Shown here one piece after another: positions 43,159 to 52,554 of a stretch of 64,000 bases of DNA. Within the stretch, counting starts at the first letter, position 1, and each line of letters opens with the position of its first letter. The DNA lies in assembly GCA_000517565.1 (NCBI GenBank), contig CP007051.1:1279949-1343948 (forward strand), given 5' to 3'. The notes under the pieces were generated by a model. The model was not told the origin of the DNA, did no database searches, and saw only the letters and a list, made by a program, of their open reading frames with translations. A program made the position numbers and the translations under genes. This DNA comes from Desulfurella acetivorans A63. Its GTDB lineage: Bacteria > Campylobacterota_A > Desulfurellia > Desulfurellales > Desulfurellaceae.

Positions 43159-43486
43159 TTGGGTTATTTTCTTTTTCTTTATTGGCTTCTTGAGTTTTTG
43201 CTTCGTTTAACAAATCTTTCCATTGGTTTTTTAGTTTTTCTGTTGGATTAATGTCTTTAAAATTTGTAAATTTTTTAAGGTCTTTTATTTTTTTGAAATC
43301 ATCAATATAATCACTATCAATATCAATATTTTGTTTTATATCATTTTTTGCTTGTTCATAAGCTTTAATAAAAGCTCGATAAAATTTAGCAAACTCTCTT
43401 GCAATTTCAGGCAAACGTCTTGGCCCAACAATTACAATTAGTATAAATAATATTACAAGAAGTTCACTATCAGATATACCAAACAT
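43139..43486 (-). CDS. tatB: TatA/TatB-family translocase subunit, probably TatB
   Basis: 115 residues. A single N-terminal membrane helix, MFGISDSELLVILFILIVIV, is followed by the GPRRLPEIAREFAKFYR amphipathic helix and a charged tail. The acidic residue after IS and the GPRRLP hinge fit TatB better than TatA. A separate TatA is not in this window. Confidence 0.88.
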   Translation of the reverse strand: MFGISDSELLVILFILIVIVGPRRLPEIAREFAKFYRAFIKAYEQAKNDIKQNIDIDSDYIDDFKKIKDLKKFTNFKDINPTEKLKNQWKDLLNEAKTQEANKEKENNPNEERSK

Positions 43487-43627
43487 TTTAAAAAATTTAT
43501 TCTAAAAAGCACTAGCCAAAAAATTAGCTATAAACTTTTTTAGATTCATATCCAAAATTAGTGATAGACGAGCAAACCTATTTATTTTTCCTTCAAAACG
43601 ATTAAATATTTAACGCATAATAAACTT

Positions 43628-43819
43628 TTATATTACTTTTTCAACTTTACCGGACTTCAAACATGTTGTACAAACAATTATTCTTTTTGGTTTTCCATTT
43701 AATAAAACTTTAACCTTTTGAAGATTTGGATACCATACTTTCTTTGTCTTCCTATTTGAGTGGCTTACATTATTTCCAACATGAACACTTTTTCCACATA
43801 TCTCACATTTCCTTGACAT
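43628..43819 (-). CDS. rpmB: 50S ribosomal protein L28
   Basis: 63 residues from ATG 43819, preceded by AAGGAGGTTGTAAAG. A much longer upstream extension of the frame runs into topA and is not coding. [21 protein letters not shown] and the second CxxC (CTTCLKSG) mark the zinc-binding form of L28. Between rpmB and tatB (43487-43627) I see only a short hairpin, TAGCTAA/TTGGCTA, and no convincing gene. Confidence 0.97.
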   Translation of the reverse strand: MSRKCEICGKSVHVGNNVSHSNRKTKKVWYPNLQKVKVLLNGKPKRIIVCTTCLKSGKVEKVI

Positions 43820-43862
43820 CTTTACAACCTCCTTCAAATACACATACACTATAAACAATATA

Positions 43863-46055
43863 CTATAATTTTTCAAGTATTTCTTTTTCAATGGGTTCTT
43901 TATAGTCACAATCAGGATTAGCACATTTTAAAGAGTCTTTTAATACTCTAAACAATTCATAGCCGCACTTTGGGCATTTTTTATTGATTATATTACCTTT
44001 AATTGTAAACTTACAATTTGGATAATTGCTGCAGCCGTAAAATTTTCCACGCTTTGATGTCTTTTCAACTAAATCTCCCCCGCAGGCAGGACACTTTAAA
44101 CCTGTGGGATATGGCATAGTGTTTTTACAATCTGGATAATTAGAACAGGCAAGAAATTTACCACCTTTTTTTGAGTATTTAACCACCATTTTAGCACCGC
44201 ATTTATTGCATACTATATCAACAGTTTCTTCGTTTAAAGATTTTGTATTTTTGCACTTTGGATAATTTGAACAAGCAAGAAATTTACCAAAACGCCCCTG
44301 TCTTATAACCATTGGAGCCCCGCAAAGCTCACAAACCATGTCCGTTGGCTCATCTTTTGGTTTTATGCTGTCCATTTGCTCATAAGCTTTATCAAGCATA
44401 ATACGGAATTTTTCGTAAAAATTTTTTAACAATTGAGTCTTATCAACTTTATTTTTTGCTACATTATCCAGGTCCTCTTCAAGTTTTGCAGTAAAATCAA
44501 CATTTATAATATCTTTGAAATAATCATCAAGCGCCTTTGAAACGATTATGCCAATCTGTGTGGGATAAAATTTTTTGTCATTTAGCACCACATACTGTCT
44601 TTCTAATATTGTATCAATGATTGTCGCATAAGTTGAAGGCCTACCAATACCATAAGATTCCAGTGTCTTTATAAGACTTGCTTCACTGTAACGCGGTGGT
44701 GGCTCAGTAAAATGTTGTTTTTCTAAAACTTCTTTTAATATCACTTTATCATTTTGTTTAAAACTTGGTGCTTTTTGAAAATCATTATCTGATAAATCCC
44801 AAATTTTTAAATACCCATCAAAAATAAGCTCATTAAAACTTGCTTTTGATTTAAATCGTTTAGAAGAAAAAATTATATTGACAGAATTGATTTTTGCACT
44901 TGCAGCCTGACTTGCCATAAATTTTTTCCATATGAGATTGTACAATTTATACTCATCTTGAGTTAAATACTCTTTCACCATATCTGGTAAAAGCGAAGGT
45001 TTTGTTGGCCTTATAGCTTCGTGAGCCTCTTGAGCTGTTTTAGATTTTGTTTTGTAAATGTTTGGTTGCTTTGGTGCATAATCTTGTCCATAAAACTTTT
45101 TTATTATATCCAGTGCTTCTTCTTGAGCCTGTCTTGCTACATTTAAAGAATCTGTCCTCATATATGTAATAAGCCCCATACGTTCTTTTTGCAAACTCAC
45201 ACCTTCGTAAAGTTTTTGTGCAATTTGCATTGTCTTTTTCGGAGAAAAACCCAGTATTGTTGAGGCTTCGGCTTGAAGTGTGCTTGTGATATATGGTGGC
45301 TTTGGTTTTCTTATCAATGTTTTTTTTGTTATATTTTCAACAACAAATTGTTCTTTTAAAATTTCTGATTTAATCTGCGATGCTTTTTCAGCATTACAAA
45401 TCGAAAACTTATCTAACTCAACATTATCAATAGTTGTAAGAATTGATTCAACATCCTTATTTGTATCAGAAAAAATCAAATGAAGTGTCCAGTATTCTTG
45501 TTTTGTGAAATTTTTTATCTCTTCTTCTCTTTCCACTATTAGCTTTAGCGCAACAGATTGAACTCTCCCGGCAGAAAGTCCTCGCCTGATCTTTTTTGCC
45601 AGAAGTGGAGAAAGCTTGTAGCCCACTATTCTATCCAAAATACGTCTGGACTCTTGTGAATCCACCATTAATTTATCTATGCTTCTGGGGTTTTTTAATG
45701 CATTTAATATAGCTTCTTTTGTAATTTCGTGAAAGACTATACGTTCTACTTTGTCTTTTGGGACTTTGCCAGCTTCAACAATGTGGTAGCCAATTGCCTC
45801 GCCTTCCCTGTCTTCATCTGTAGCAATATAGACTCTATCTGATTGCTCGCTTAGCGTTTTGATTTTTTCAACTATAGGCTTTTTATCTTTTAAAATAGTA
45901 TATTTTGGTTTAAAATCATGTTCGATATCAACACCAAAGTTGTTTTTAGGCAAATCCCTTATGTGTCCATAAGATGCTATAACCTCATAGTCTTTGCCTA
46001 AAAAACGCGATATGGTTTTTGCTTTTGCAGGAGATTCTACTATAACCAAATTCAT
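43863..46055 (-). CDS. topA: DNA topoisomerase I
   Basis: 730 residues. Toprim domain with [12 protein letters not shown] and [13 protein letters not shown]; active-site Tyr in [15 protein letters not shown]. Four C-terminal four-cysteine zinc modules follow (CELC..CSNYPKC, CNKC..CSNYPDC, CPAC..CSNYPNC, CPKC..CANPDC). Relaxes negative supercoils. Starts with a 4-bp overlap on dprA. Confidence 0.97.
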   Translation of the reverse strand: MNLVIVESPAKAKTISRFLGKDYEVIASYGHIRDLPKNNFGVDIEHDFKPKYTILKDKKPIVEKIKTLSEQSDRVYIATDEDREGEAIGYHIVEAGKVPKDKVERIVFHEITKEAILNALKNPRSIDKLMVDSQESRRILDRIVGYKLSPLLAKKIRRGLSAGRVQSVALKLIVEREEEIKNFTKQEYWTLHLIFSDTNKDVESILTTIDNVELDKFSICNAEKASQIKSEILKEQFVVENITKKTLIRKPKPPYITSTLQAEASTILGFSPKKTMQIAQKLYEGVSLQKERMGLITYMRTDSLNVARQAQEEALDIIKKFYGQDYAPKQPNIYKTKSKTAQEAHEAIRPTKPSLLPDMVKEYLTQDEYKLYNLIWKKFMASQAASAKINSVNIIFSSKRFKSKASFNELIFDGYLKIWDLSDNDFQKAPSFKQNDKVILKEVLEKQHFTEPPPRYSEASLIKTLESYGIGRPSTYATIIDTILERQYVVLNDKKFYPTQIGIIVSKALDDYFKDIINVDFTAKLEEDLDNVAKNKVDKTQLLKNFYEKFRIMLDKAYEQMDSIKPKDEPTDMVCELCGAPMVIRQGRFGKFLACSNYPKCKNTKSLNEETVDIVCNKCGAKMVVKYSKKGGKFLACSNYPDCKNTMPYPTGLKCPACGGDLVEKTSKRGKFYGCSNYPNCKFTIKGNIINKKCPKCGYELFRVLKDSLKCANPDCDYKEPIEKEILEKL

Positions 46056-47071
46056 AATTTTCTCACCCTATCAAAGTCAAGACGCTTTATTGCACCTTTA
46101 AGCTCTAAATCAAATATTACACATGTAAGCTCATCAATTGAAAGATTTACCTTACAAGCAATTTCGTCAAGACTTATCTCTCCTTCAATTGCATCTAAAA
46201 CATAAGCTTCCTGTTTTGTTAAAGTAGGCTTTTGTTGATTTTCATCGTTGCGGTTTAAAGTAGTTTTTATTTCTCTATAAAAATAAAACACTATATCTGA
46301 AGGTTCTTGAGCCAAAAATGCTCCATCTTTAATAAGTTGATTGGTGCCATAGCTTCTTTTTGAAAAAATCTCACCCGGTATTGCAAACACAGGCTTTGAT
46401 TGTTCTTGAGCATATTTGGCACTAATTAGAGAACCGCTTTTTATATCCGCTTCTACAACAAGTAACCCTTCACTTAAACCCGTAATTATCCTATTTCTTC
46501 TTGGAAAATTATATGCGTTTGGTGGTGTTTGTATGGCAAATTCGCTTATTATAGCACCCATTTGAGTCATCATATCAAATAATGGCTGATTTTCTTTTGG
46601 ATAAACTATATCAATACCACATCCAAGCACACCTACACTGTATCCTTTATTTTCCAAACAGCTTTTATGCGCAATGCTATCAATGCCTCTTGCCAGACCG
46701 CTTACAATAGAAAAATTTGATAAAGTTAGTTCTTTTGAAAAAATCAAAGCACATTTTTCACCGTAGCCAGATGGATATCTTGTACCAACTATAGAAAAAA
46801 ACAACTTCGAAGAATCAAAATGGCCTTTAACAAACAATACTAAAGGCGGATAATCAATATTTTTAAGATTTTGAGGATAGTTTGTATCAAAGTAGTCTAT
46901 AACTGTAATATTATTTTTGTAAATATAGTCTAAATCAAAATCTATCTTTTTTGTATCTACTTTTGGTTTGTGTTTTTCATAAATTTCTTCTATTGAATGA
47001 AATTGGCTTAGTTCCTTTAAAATTATATTTGAATTTGAAAGAGCAATTACAATTTCATTTCTTTGCAACAA
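46052..47071 (-). CDS. dprA: DNA-processing protein DprA
   Basis: 339 residues. The Rossmann-like DprA core shows GTRYPSGYGEKCA, SIVSGLARGIDSIAHKSCL, GYSVGVLGCGIDIVYPKEN and FPRRNRIITGLS. A C-terminal winged-helix domain (about 275-335) is present. Loads RecA onto incoming single strands in natural transformation. Overlaps topA by 4 bp. Confidence 0.95.
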   Translation of the reverse strand: MLQRNEIVIALSNSNIILKELSQFHSIEEIYEKHKPKVDTKKIDFDLDYIYKNNITVIDYFDTNYPQNLKNIDYPPLVLFVKGHFDSSKLFFSIVGTRYPSGYGEKCALIFSKELTLSNFSIVSGLARGIDSIAHKSCLENKGYSVGVLGCGIDIVYPKENQPLFDMMTQMGAIISEFAIQTPPNAYNFPRRNRIITGLSEGLLVVEADIKSGSLISAKYAQEQSKPVFAIPGEIFSKRSYGTNQLIKDGAFLAQEPSDIVFYFYREIKTTLNRNDENQQKPTLTKQEAYVLDAIEGEISLDEIACKVNLSIDELTCVIFDLELKGAIKRLDFDRVRKL

Positions 47072-47705
47072 GTAACCTCACAAGCCCTTTGTAGTAATAA
47101 TACTCATAAAAACTTTTAAAACCAACGCTTCTTAAAATTTCTTTAATAGGAGTATTGATGAATTCTACAGCCAAAGGGCACTCAAAGTGGTTAAACAATT
47201 TCCTAAACCAAAAAGGTTTACTGTCAAAATCAAATTCATTATAGTCTAAAATACAAAATTCACCACTTGGTTTTAAGTTTGAGTATGCATTTTTTATTAT
47301 CTTAAGCCTGTCTTTGTGATCAAAACCGTGCAAAACAAAAGATATAAATACTTTATCAACCAAAAAAGGCGAAGACACTCTAATATCGTGGTAAAAAATT
47401 TTTACATTTTTGTAGGATTTGCACTTTTTATAAGCTCTATAAAGCATGGTTTTGCCAATATCAAAACCAATGATTTGACCTTGAGATAGTTCTGCAAATT
47501 TGCATAGTGCTATGCCAGAGCCGCATCCATAATCCACAATACTATAATTTCTGCCAATTTCGTTCATTTTAACTGAAGATCCTTCACATGCGTTGAGGAT
47601 GACATTTAGAAAATTTTTGTATGTAAAACCACTAATTAAACTAATAAGCTCATCGTAAAAAAGCGCTTCCAAGCCTTTTACTTCAACTTTGCTCAAACTT
47701 TTCAT
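47055..47705 (-). CDS. SAM-dependent methyltransferase, substrate unknown
   Basis: 216 residues. Class I methyltransferase with motif I VDYGCGSGIALCKFAEL, acidic IGFDIG, and a VFISFVLHGFDHKDRLKIIKNAY segment resembling UbiE/small-molecule methyltransferases. No other distinguishing domain. Its 3' end overlaps dprA by 17 bp, so it is in the same transcript. Substrate cannot be inferred. Confidence 0.8.
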   Translation of the reverse strand: MKSLSKVEVKGLEALFYDELISLISGFTYKNFLNVILNACEGSSVKMNEIGRNYSIVDYGCGSGIALCKFAELSQGQIIGFDIGKTMLYRAYKKCKSYKNVKIFYHDIRVSSPFLVDKVFISFVLHGFDHKDRLKIIKNAYSNLKPSGEFCILDYNEFDFDSKPFWFRKLFNHFECPLAVEFINTPIKEILRSVGFKSFYEYYYYKGLVRLLVAKK

Positions 47706-47748
47706 AAGCTGGCTATAAACTATAGAAATTTTAAAGAAAAGTCAACCA

Positions 47749-48114
47749 TTATTTTTTAATTGCAGGGCATAATTGCTTTAATTCCTCAATGCTTAAATTC
47801 TTCATGCTATCCCAGAAAGGAAAGGTCTTGCACTGACTGGGCCTACTTGGATAGATTTCACACAAACCATCGTTCAAAAAACAACACTTATACTCTCCAT
47901 TAATTTTTACATTTGCAAGTACAATTTTATCATAGAATTTCCTTGTATAAATCTGAATAAATTGCTCAATTTCTAAATTTAAATAAATAGCAATAGATTC
48001 TATATCACTTTGCTCTAAAAACACATAACCCTCGCCTTTGCAACAGTAACCTTTACAAATTTTGCAATAACTGTTATCAAAACAGTAGTTAAAACCTAAA
48101 TGTTTTTGGCACAC
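47749..48114 (-). CDS. YkgJ-family cysteine-cluster protein
   Basis: 121 residues with ten or more cysteines in the family pattern: CKICKGYCCKGEG near the N-terminus and CCFLNDGLCEIYPSRPSQCKTFPFW near the C-terminus. The YPSRPxxCxxFPFW block is the hallmark of the zinc/iron-chelating domain family (CxxCxxxCC type), function unknown. Overlaps the 3' end of nth by 19 bp. Confidence 0.85.
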   Translation of the reverse strand: MCQKHLGFNYCFDNSYCKICKGYCCKGEGYVFLEQSDIESIAIYLNLEIEQFIQIYTRKFYDKIVLANVKINGEYKCCFLNDGLCEIYPSRPSQCKTFPFWDSMKNLSIEELKQLCPAIKK

Positions 48115-48704
48115 AAATCACTTAAAAAACAATTATCACAATGGGCTTTTTTTGCTGTGCAAATATACCTACCATGCAATATCAAACCAGAAAAAAACGC
48201 TACCCAGTATTGCTTTTCGCAAATAGATTTAATCGATTCCTCAACTTCTTTTGGGTCAGTGGTTTTTGAAATTCCAAGCCGCTTGCAAACACGCGCCACA
48301 TGCGTATCTACACCTATTGTGGGCTTTGAAAAACCAAACGCAAGTAAAATATTAGCTGTTTTTTCGCCAACACCAGGCAATTTAATTAACTCATCAAAAT
48401 CATCTGTAACTTTATTATCAAACTTATCACATAAAATTTTTGACAATTCAAAAATACTTTTTGCCTTAGAATTGTGCATGCTGCATGAGGATATTAGCAT
48501 GTTAACCTCATCTGTGCTTGAATTTGCTATATCACAAGGGGTTTTAAATCGCTTAAAAAACTCCTTTGTAATCTTATTTGTTGTTTTATCAAGGCATCTT
48601 GCGGATAAAATCAAAGCTATAAGTAATTCAAACGGATTTGAGTATTCAAGCTCTAACTTTGGTTCTTTGTAGTGTTCAATAACTCTTTTAACTATTTCAT
48701 TCAT
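48096..48704 (-). CDS. nth: endonuclease III
   Basis: 202 residues. Helix-hairpin-helix LPGVGEKTANILL with the catalytic Lys, catalytic Asp in GVDTHVARV, and the C-terminal [4Fe-4S] loop C-x6-C-x2-C-x5-C (CTAKKAHCDNCFLSDLC). Removes oxidised pyrimidines and cleaves the abasic site. Overlaps the MoaE-like gene by 4 bp. Confidence 0.96.
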   Translation of the reverse strand: MNEIVKRVIEHYKEPKLELEYSNPFELLIALILSARCLDKTTNKITKEFFKRFKTPCDIANSSTDEVNMLISSCSMHNSKAKSIFELSKILCDKFDNKVTDDFDELIKLPGVGEKTANILLAFGFSKPTIGVDTHVARVCKRLGISKTTDPKEVEESIKSICEKQYWVAFFSGLILHGRYICTAKKAHCDNCFLSDLCAKNI

Positions 48705-49063
48705 ATTTCTTGCTCTTTAACTATATTTTGCTTTATATATTTAATAAAATCTTCAAAGGGCTTTAAAATATTGCTTCTTCTATCACCAGCAACTATAACC
48801 AGCATAATATCATCGCCAATATTAAGTTTTCCTTCATTTATAAACGCTGATGCATACTCTATGCCAGGTAAAGTTTTTAATTCATTAACTTTTTTATCCA
48901 AAAGTTCTTTATTGTAACTAATAACCATCTCTTTTACAATTTTTGAGCCATCCTTTGAAGTTTTTCTTACAATCCCATTATGGATTAATATCATACCTAA
49001 TCTTTCAGGGTTTGTTTGTTTTTTTATTTTTTTAATAATTTCATCAATACTTGGCATCTTCAT
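48701..49063 (-). CDS. MoaE-like protein (molybdopterin synthase large subunit family)
   Basis: 120 residues from ATG 49063 (AAGGTAGG upstream); a TTG seven codons earlier and an ATG two codons later are alternatives. HNGIVRKTSKDGSKIVKEM, INEGKLNIGDDIMLVIVAGDRR and a lysine-containing C-terminus match the MoaE fold. The usual PIWKKE active-site motif is not evident, so catalysis is unsure. It overlaps the radical SAM gene by 20 bp. No MoaD is adjacent. Confidence 0.65.
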   Translation of the reverse strand: MKMPSIDEIIKKIKKQTNPERLGMILIHNGIVRKTSKDGSKIVKEMVISYNKELLDKKVNELKTLPGIEYASAFINEGKLNIGDDIMLVIVAGDRRSNILKPFEDFIKYIKQNIVKEQEI

Positions 49064-50036
49064 AATATAATTGCCTACCTTCAAAGTTTTTAAATGTATA
49101 AATATTATCTTTTTTTGAAATTATACGGTTTGGTTCTAAAATAATTTTACCTCCATCATCAACATCAAGTGCAAAAAATGGCATACAAAGACCACTAGTA
49201 TTATTTCTCAAAAGACCTATAATTTTTAGCGCATCTTCTATTTTAACTCTGAAGCGCTCATTACCCACCGCCCTATCGCAACCAAACAAATAATACGGTT
49301 TTATACGAAGCCTAACAAGTTTACAAAACAATTCTTTAAGTATAAAAGCGTCATCGTTTATCCCGCGCAATAGCACGGTTTGCGAAACAATCGGAAAACC
49401 ACTATCAATAATTTTACCTGAAGCTTCAATAAAATCATCCGTTATCTCATCTGGGTGATTTATATGGATTGAAAACCAAATAGGCTTATAAGGCTTCAAA
49501 GCTTCAATCAAAGAATCACTTATCCTATATGGTAAAACACTTAAGGCGCGTGTGGCTATTCTTATTAACTCTATATGTTTAATTGACCTAATTTTTTCAA
49601 TAATGTTAGCTAAGCTTTTGTCCTCAAAAGTTAGTGGGTCTCCCCCGCTAATTAGCACTTCTCTTACTTGAGTCTGGCTATTTAAATATTCAATAGCTTT
49701 CTTTAAACTAAAACCTTCATAATTATCCCAATTATTTTTTCTAAAACAAAATCTGCAATTTGCAAAACATTTATTTGTTAAAACAATTAATGCTCTGTCT
49801 GGATATCTGTGAATTAACCCCTTTACTTTTGTGAATTTTTTTTCATACAAAGGGTCTTTTAAGCCTTTTTCATCTTTTTCATTTGTTTCAATAAATTGAT
49901 TTAGTATGGCTTTGCTTTGAAACAAACTAAGCAAATACGGCGTAACAAGTGTATCTTTCGTACTTACAAGACCCAGACTTGATACATTTTTTAAAGAATG
50001 TTTTACTTGCCAATGCCAGTCTTTAAATTCATCCAT
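49044..50036 (-). CDS. KamA-family radical SAM aminomutase (EpmB-like)
   Basis: 330 residues. Radical SAM CxxxCxxC motif in CFANCRFCFRKNNW; the REVLISGGDPLTFEDK and RIATRALSVLP blocks are typical of the lysine 2,3-aminomutase family. The length is close to EpmB (about 340), which acts on the elongation factor P lysine, and shorter than clostridial lysine 2,3-aminomutase (above 400). No EpmA or efp gene is in the window, so a free-lysine enzyme remains possible. Confidence 0.82.
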   Translation of the reverse strand: MDEFKDWHWQVKHSLKNVSSLGLVSTKDTLVTPYLLSLFQSKAILNQFIETNEKDEKGLKDPLYEKKFTKVKGLIHRYPDRALIVLTNKCFANCRFCFRKNNWDNYEGFSLKKAIEYLNSQTQVREVLISGGDPLTFEDKSLANIIEKIRSIKHIELIRIATRALSVLPYRISDSLIEALKPYKPIWFSIHINHPDEITDDFIEASGKIIDSGFPIVSQTVLLRGINDDAFILKELFCKLVRLRIKPYYLFGCDRAVGNERFRVKIEDALKIIGLLRNNTSGLCMPFFALDVDDGGKIILEPNRIISKKDNIYTFKNFEGRQLYYEDAKY

Positions 50037-50039
50037 TAA

Positions 50040-50570
50040 TTAAAAAGATATCCCAATCATTATTGTATTCGAATTTACAGCTCCGTTTGGTTCTTTTATA
50101 GAAGCACAAGACATATGTATAAATCTATCCTCTATAAACATTTTTGTAGATTTACCCACATTAAATTCTATACCTAAACCTACCTGTGGCATAAATAAGT
50201 ATTTTGAAGCTTGGTCTGGATACTGCAAAGTATTGTATGAAACACCCAAACCGCCATCAGCAAATGTCCTGAATGTCGTTTCGTTTAAAAAATAATACCT
50301 CAACAAACCACTCACACCAAAGGACACACCTTCTGTTGGTCTATTTACATACGCAACAAATGGCTCTGCTATAATGCTAAATTTTTTAGTATAAAAATGT
50401 TCAAAATCAACACTTACTTTATAATAATCATAATATTTTTTATCAAGTTTGCTAAAACCATTACCAGAATTTAGTAAGCCAAAACCATAACCCAAATTGT
50501 ATATAATACGAGCGCTAGCTACACTACTAAATGCAAATAAAAACAAAGCAATAAATACAATTTTTTTCAT
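50040..50570 (-). CDS. outer-membrane beta-barrel protein
   Basis: 176 residues with a signal peptide (IVFIALFLFAFSSVASA). Alternating beta-strand pattern rich in Tyr and Gly, and a C-terminal aromatic residue (IMIGISF) as required for barrel assembly. The pattern suggests a small 8-stranded barrel of the OmpX/PagP/OmpW size. Exact family and function not recognised. It ends 3 bp before the radical SAM gene. Confidence 0.75.
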   Translation of the reverse strand: MKKIVFIALFLFAFSSVASARIIYNLGYGFGLLNSGNGFSKLDKKYYDYYKVSVDFEHFYTKKFSIIAEPFVAYVNRPTEGVSFGVSGLLRYYFLNETTFRTFADGGLGVSYNTLQYPDQASKYLFMPQVGLGIEFNVGKSTKMFIEDRFIHMSCASIKEPNGAVNSNTIMIGISF

Positions 50571-50590
50571 TTTACACCCCCATCTTTTGG

Positions 50591-50618
50591 ATTATAGTTA
50601 CTTTTTGTTTTTTTTCAA
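50591..50618 (-). promoter_or_regulatory. sigma-70 promoter of the beta-barrel gene
   Basis: Minus strand TTGAAA (plus 50613-50618), 16-bp spacer, perfect TATAAT (plus 50591-50596), about 20 bp before the ATG at 50570. Confidence 0.65.
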
Positions 50619-50642
50619 CAAATGAACGAAATTTAAGGTTTT

Positions 50643-50648
50643 TATAAT
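50643..50648 (+). promoter_or_regulatory. candidate -10 box for the Ara4N operon
   Basis: TATAAT at 50643-50648, with no clear -35 box, lies 35 bp before the small ORF and divergent from the beta-barrel promoter. Confidence 0.35.
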
Positions 50649-50683
50649 TTTTAAAACAATGTAAGTCGCTAGTTTAATATGTT

Positions 50684-50908
50684 ATGAGTAATTCGAAATT
50701 ATTTGTTTTGCTGTTTGCTATATTTTTTTGCTTAACTCAAGTACAAAGAAATCATATATACTTCATGCATTATACCAGAGATGGAGTAAATACACTTGAT
50801 CATAAGCTCACTCAAAGGCTACCAAGAATTGAACTTGAAACCAATTCTGATGAATTTTTAATATTCAATGAAAAACGAGATATACAAAATCCAAATAAAA
50901 TGTTATAA
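50684..50908 (+). CDS. small hypothetical protein with N-terminal hydrophobic segment
   Basis: 74 residues: a hydrophobic stretch (KLFVLLFAIFFCLTQV) that could be a signal or anchor, then a polar tail. No recognised family and no clear ribosome site before the ATG. It lies 23 bp ahead of arnT on the same strand. It may be a real small envelope protein or just a spurious frame in the operon leader. Confidence 0.35.
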   Translation: MSNSKLFVLLFAIFFCLTQVQRNHIYFMHYTRDGVNTLDHKLTQRLPRIELETNSDEFLIFNEKRDIQNPNKML

Positions 50909-50931
50909 ATATATTTTTGAGGAGCTAAAGT

Positions 50932-52554
50932 ATGGAAGAAAAAAGAGAAAAACTTATTTTTTATGCTTTATTTATAATTATATGCTACTTTGCTCTAATT
51001 TGGTATATGCCATACATGGATCCAGATGAAGCGCGATATGTAGAAATTCCGCGTGAAATGATACAGCTTAGACACTATGTTATACCTTATCTAAACTATA
51101 CGGTATATTTAGAAAAACCTCCTTTGTATTACTGGATGAATATTTTAGCACTTAAAATTTTTGGATTTAACGATTTTGCTGGAAGGTTCTGGACAGTAAC
51201 AATTTCGTTAATTGGAATTTTTTTAAACTACAAATTTGCAAAAAAAATCATAAATCAAAAAACTGCATTTTGGTCATCTTTAATCTTAGCAAGCTCAATG
51301 TACTATTTTATAATAGGCAGGCTAAATCTCATAGATATGACAAATGCATTTGTTATAACTATGTCAACCTACAGTGGTTGTTTATATTTAAAAACTAACA
51401 AAAAATATTTTGTATATCTTATGTATATAGGAATGGCACTTGGGTTTTTATCAAAAGCACTCATTGGCATAATTTTCCCATTTGCAATACTTTTCTTGTG
51501 GTCAATATTTGCAAAACAATTTAAAAGCTTTTTCAGATTGATATCACCAATAGGCATTATATTGCTTCTTGCTTTATGTCTACCATGGATTTATATGGCA
51601 GGACAACAGGTAAGTGATTTTTACTATTACTTCTTCTTAAAACAAGAATTTTTGAGATACCTAGAGCCTTTAGAACACACACAACCTATCTGGACATTTA
51701 TACCTGTTGTAATTTTTGGGTTTTTGCCGTGGATCTTATTTATTTTTAGTATGATAAAAGCGTACAAAATATCAAAATTTAAAGGGATTCAAAAGGATGA
51801 TTTAATATTTTTGTTGACATTTGGTGGCTTTATATTTGTATTTTATAGTCTATCTCAAAGTAAACTTGTGACATATGTAGCACCTTTATTTTTCCCCCTT
51901 TCGATAGTACTTGGCAATATGTTTTCAAATATAAAAAACATAGATAAAAATGATAAGTATATTAACCTTGTGATGTTTAGCATTTTTTTCGTTGCACTTA
52001 TTGGGTTTTGTTTTGTTCAAAATGTATACATGAGCTTAGAAAAATGGTTTATGTTAATAACACCATCTGCTATAGTTTTGATTGTGTTAGCTATTTTACC
52101 GTTTATTGTAAAAGATGCCAAAAAAACATTTTTGAGTATATTTTTTGGTATTATGATTTTTTACAATTTAGCTATTATTCCTACTGCCGCTTATACTATA
52201 TACTACAAAACCACAAAACCCGTTGCTTTATTTGTTAATAAAATATACAAAAAAGGCGACCTTCTTGGACAATACAAACTCTATAGACAATCTTTTAATT
52301 ACTACACACAAAAAAGAACAATACAAATCGATAGCGTAAATGAGCTTGGTTTTGGGCGAAGCCACCTATCACCAAAAGAGAAAGAAAAATGGTTTCCAAG
52401 CATCGAACAATTTAAAAAAGTATGGGATTCAGACAAAAGGGTAATATTGCTTATCAAGACAAACCAAATACCAAAATTTGCATACAAACATTATTACATA
52501 CTATTAAAAGAACCATACTTTAGTATTATATCTAATAAGGGGCAAACAGATTAG
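50932..52554 (+). CDS. arnT: ArnT-like lipid A aminoarabinose/sugar transferase (GT83)
   Basis: 540 residues. About 12 membrane helices followed by a short periplasmic C-terminus. The first periplasmic loop contains YMDPDEARYVEIPREM, matching the DEARYAEISREM motif of ArnT, then LEKPPLYYWM. ArnT moves 4-amino-4-deoxy-L-arabinose (or in relatives another polyprenyl-linked sugar) onto lipid A. ATG follows GAGGAGC. It heads a run of arn genes, which supports the Ara4N reading. Confidence 0.85.
   Translation: MEEKREKLIFYALFIIICYFALIWYMPYMDPDEARYVEIPREMIQLRHYVIPYLNYTVYLEKPPLYYWMNILALKIFGFNDFAGRFWTVTISLIGIFLNYKFAKKIINQKTAFWSSLILASSMYYFIIGRLNLIDMTNAFVITMSTYSGCLYLKTNKKYFVYLMYIGMALGFLSKALIGIIFPFAILFLWSIFAKQFKSFFRLISPIGIILLLALCLPWIYMAGQQVSDFYYYFFLKQEFLRYLEPLEHTQPIWTFIPVVIFGFLPWILFIFSMIKAYKISKFKGIQKDDLIFLLTFGGFIFVFYSLSQSKLVTYVAPLFFPLSIVLGNMFSNIKNIDKNDKYINLVMFSIFFVALIGFCFVQNVYMSLEKWFMLITPSAIVLIVLAILPFIVKDAKKTFLSIFFGIMIFYNLAIIPTAAYTIYYKTTKPVALFVNKIYKKGDLLGQYKLYRQSFNYYTQKRTIQIDSVNELGFGRSHLSPKEKEKWFPSIEQFKKVWDSDKRVILLIKTNQIPKFAYKHYYILLKEPYFSIISNKGQTD

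Noticed and set aside
43515-43562. 15-codon minus-strand frame MNLKKFIANFLASAF between rpmB and tatB
   Set aside because: Too short, no good ribosome site, and the sequence mostly forms a hairpin; not supportable as a gene.
43628-43924. Longer 98-residue version of ribosomal protein L28
   Set aside because: The strong Shine-Dalgarno site and the MSRKCEIC start at 43819 define the real protein; the extension overlaps topA.
48100-48672. 190-residue plus-strand open frame opposite nth
   Set aside because: Long by chance on the reverse of nth, whose catalytic and iron-sulfur motifs are intact; no family features in the antisense frame.
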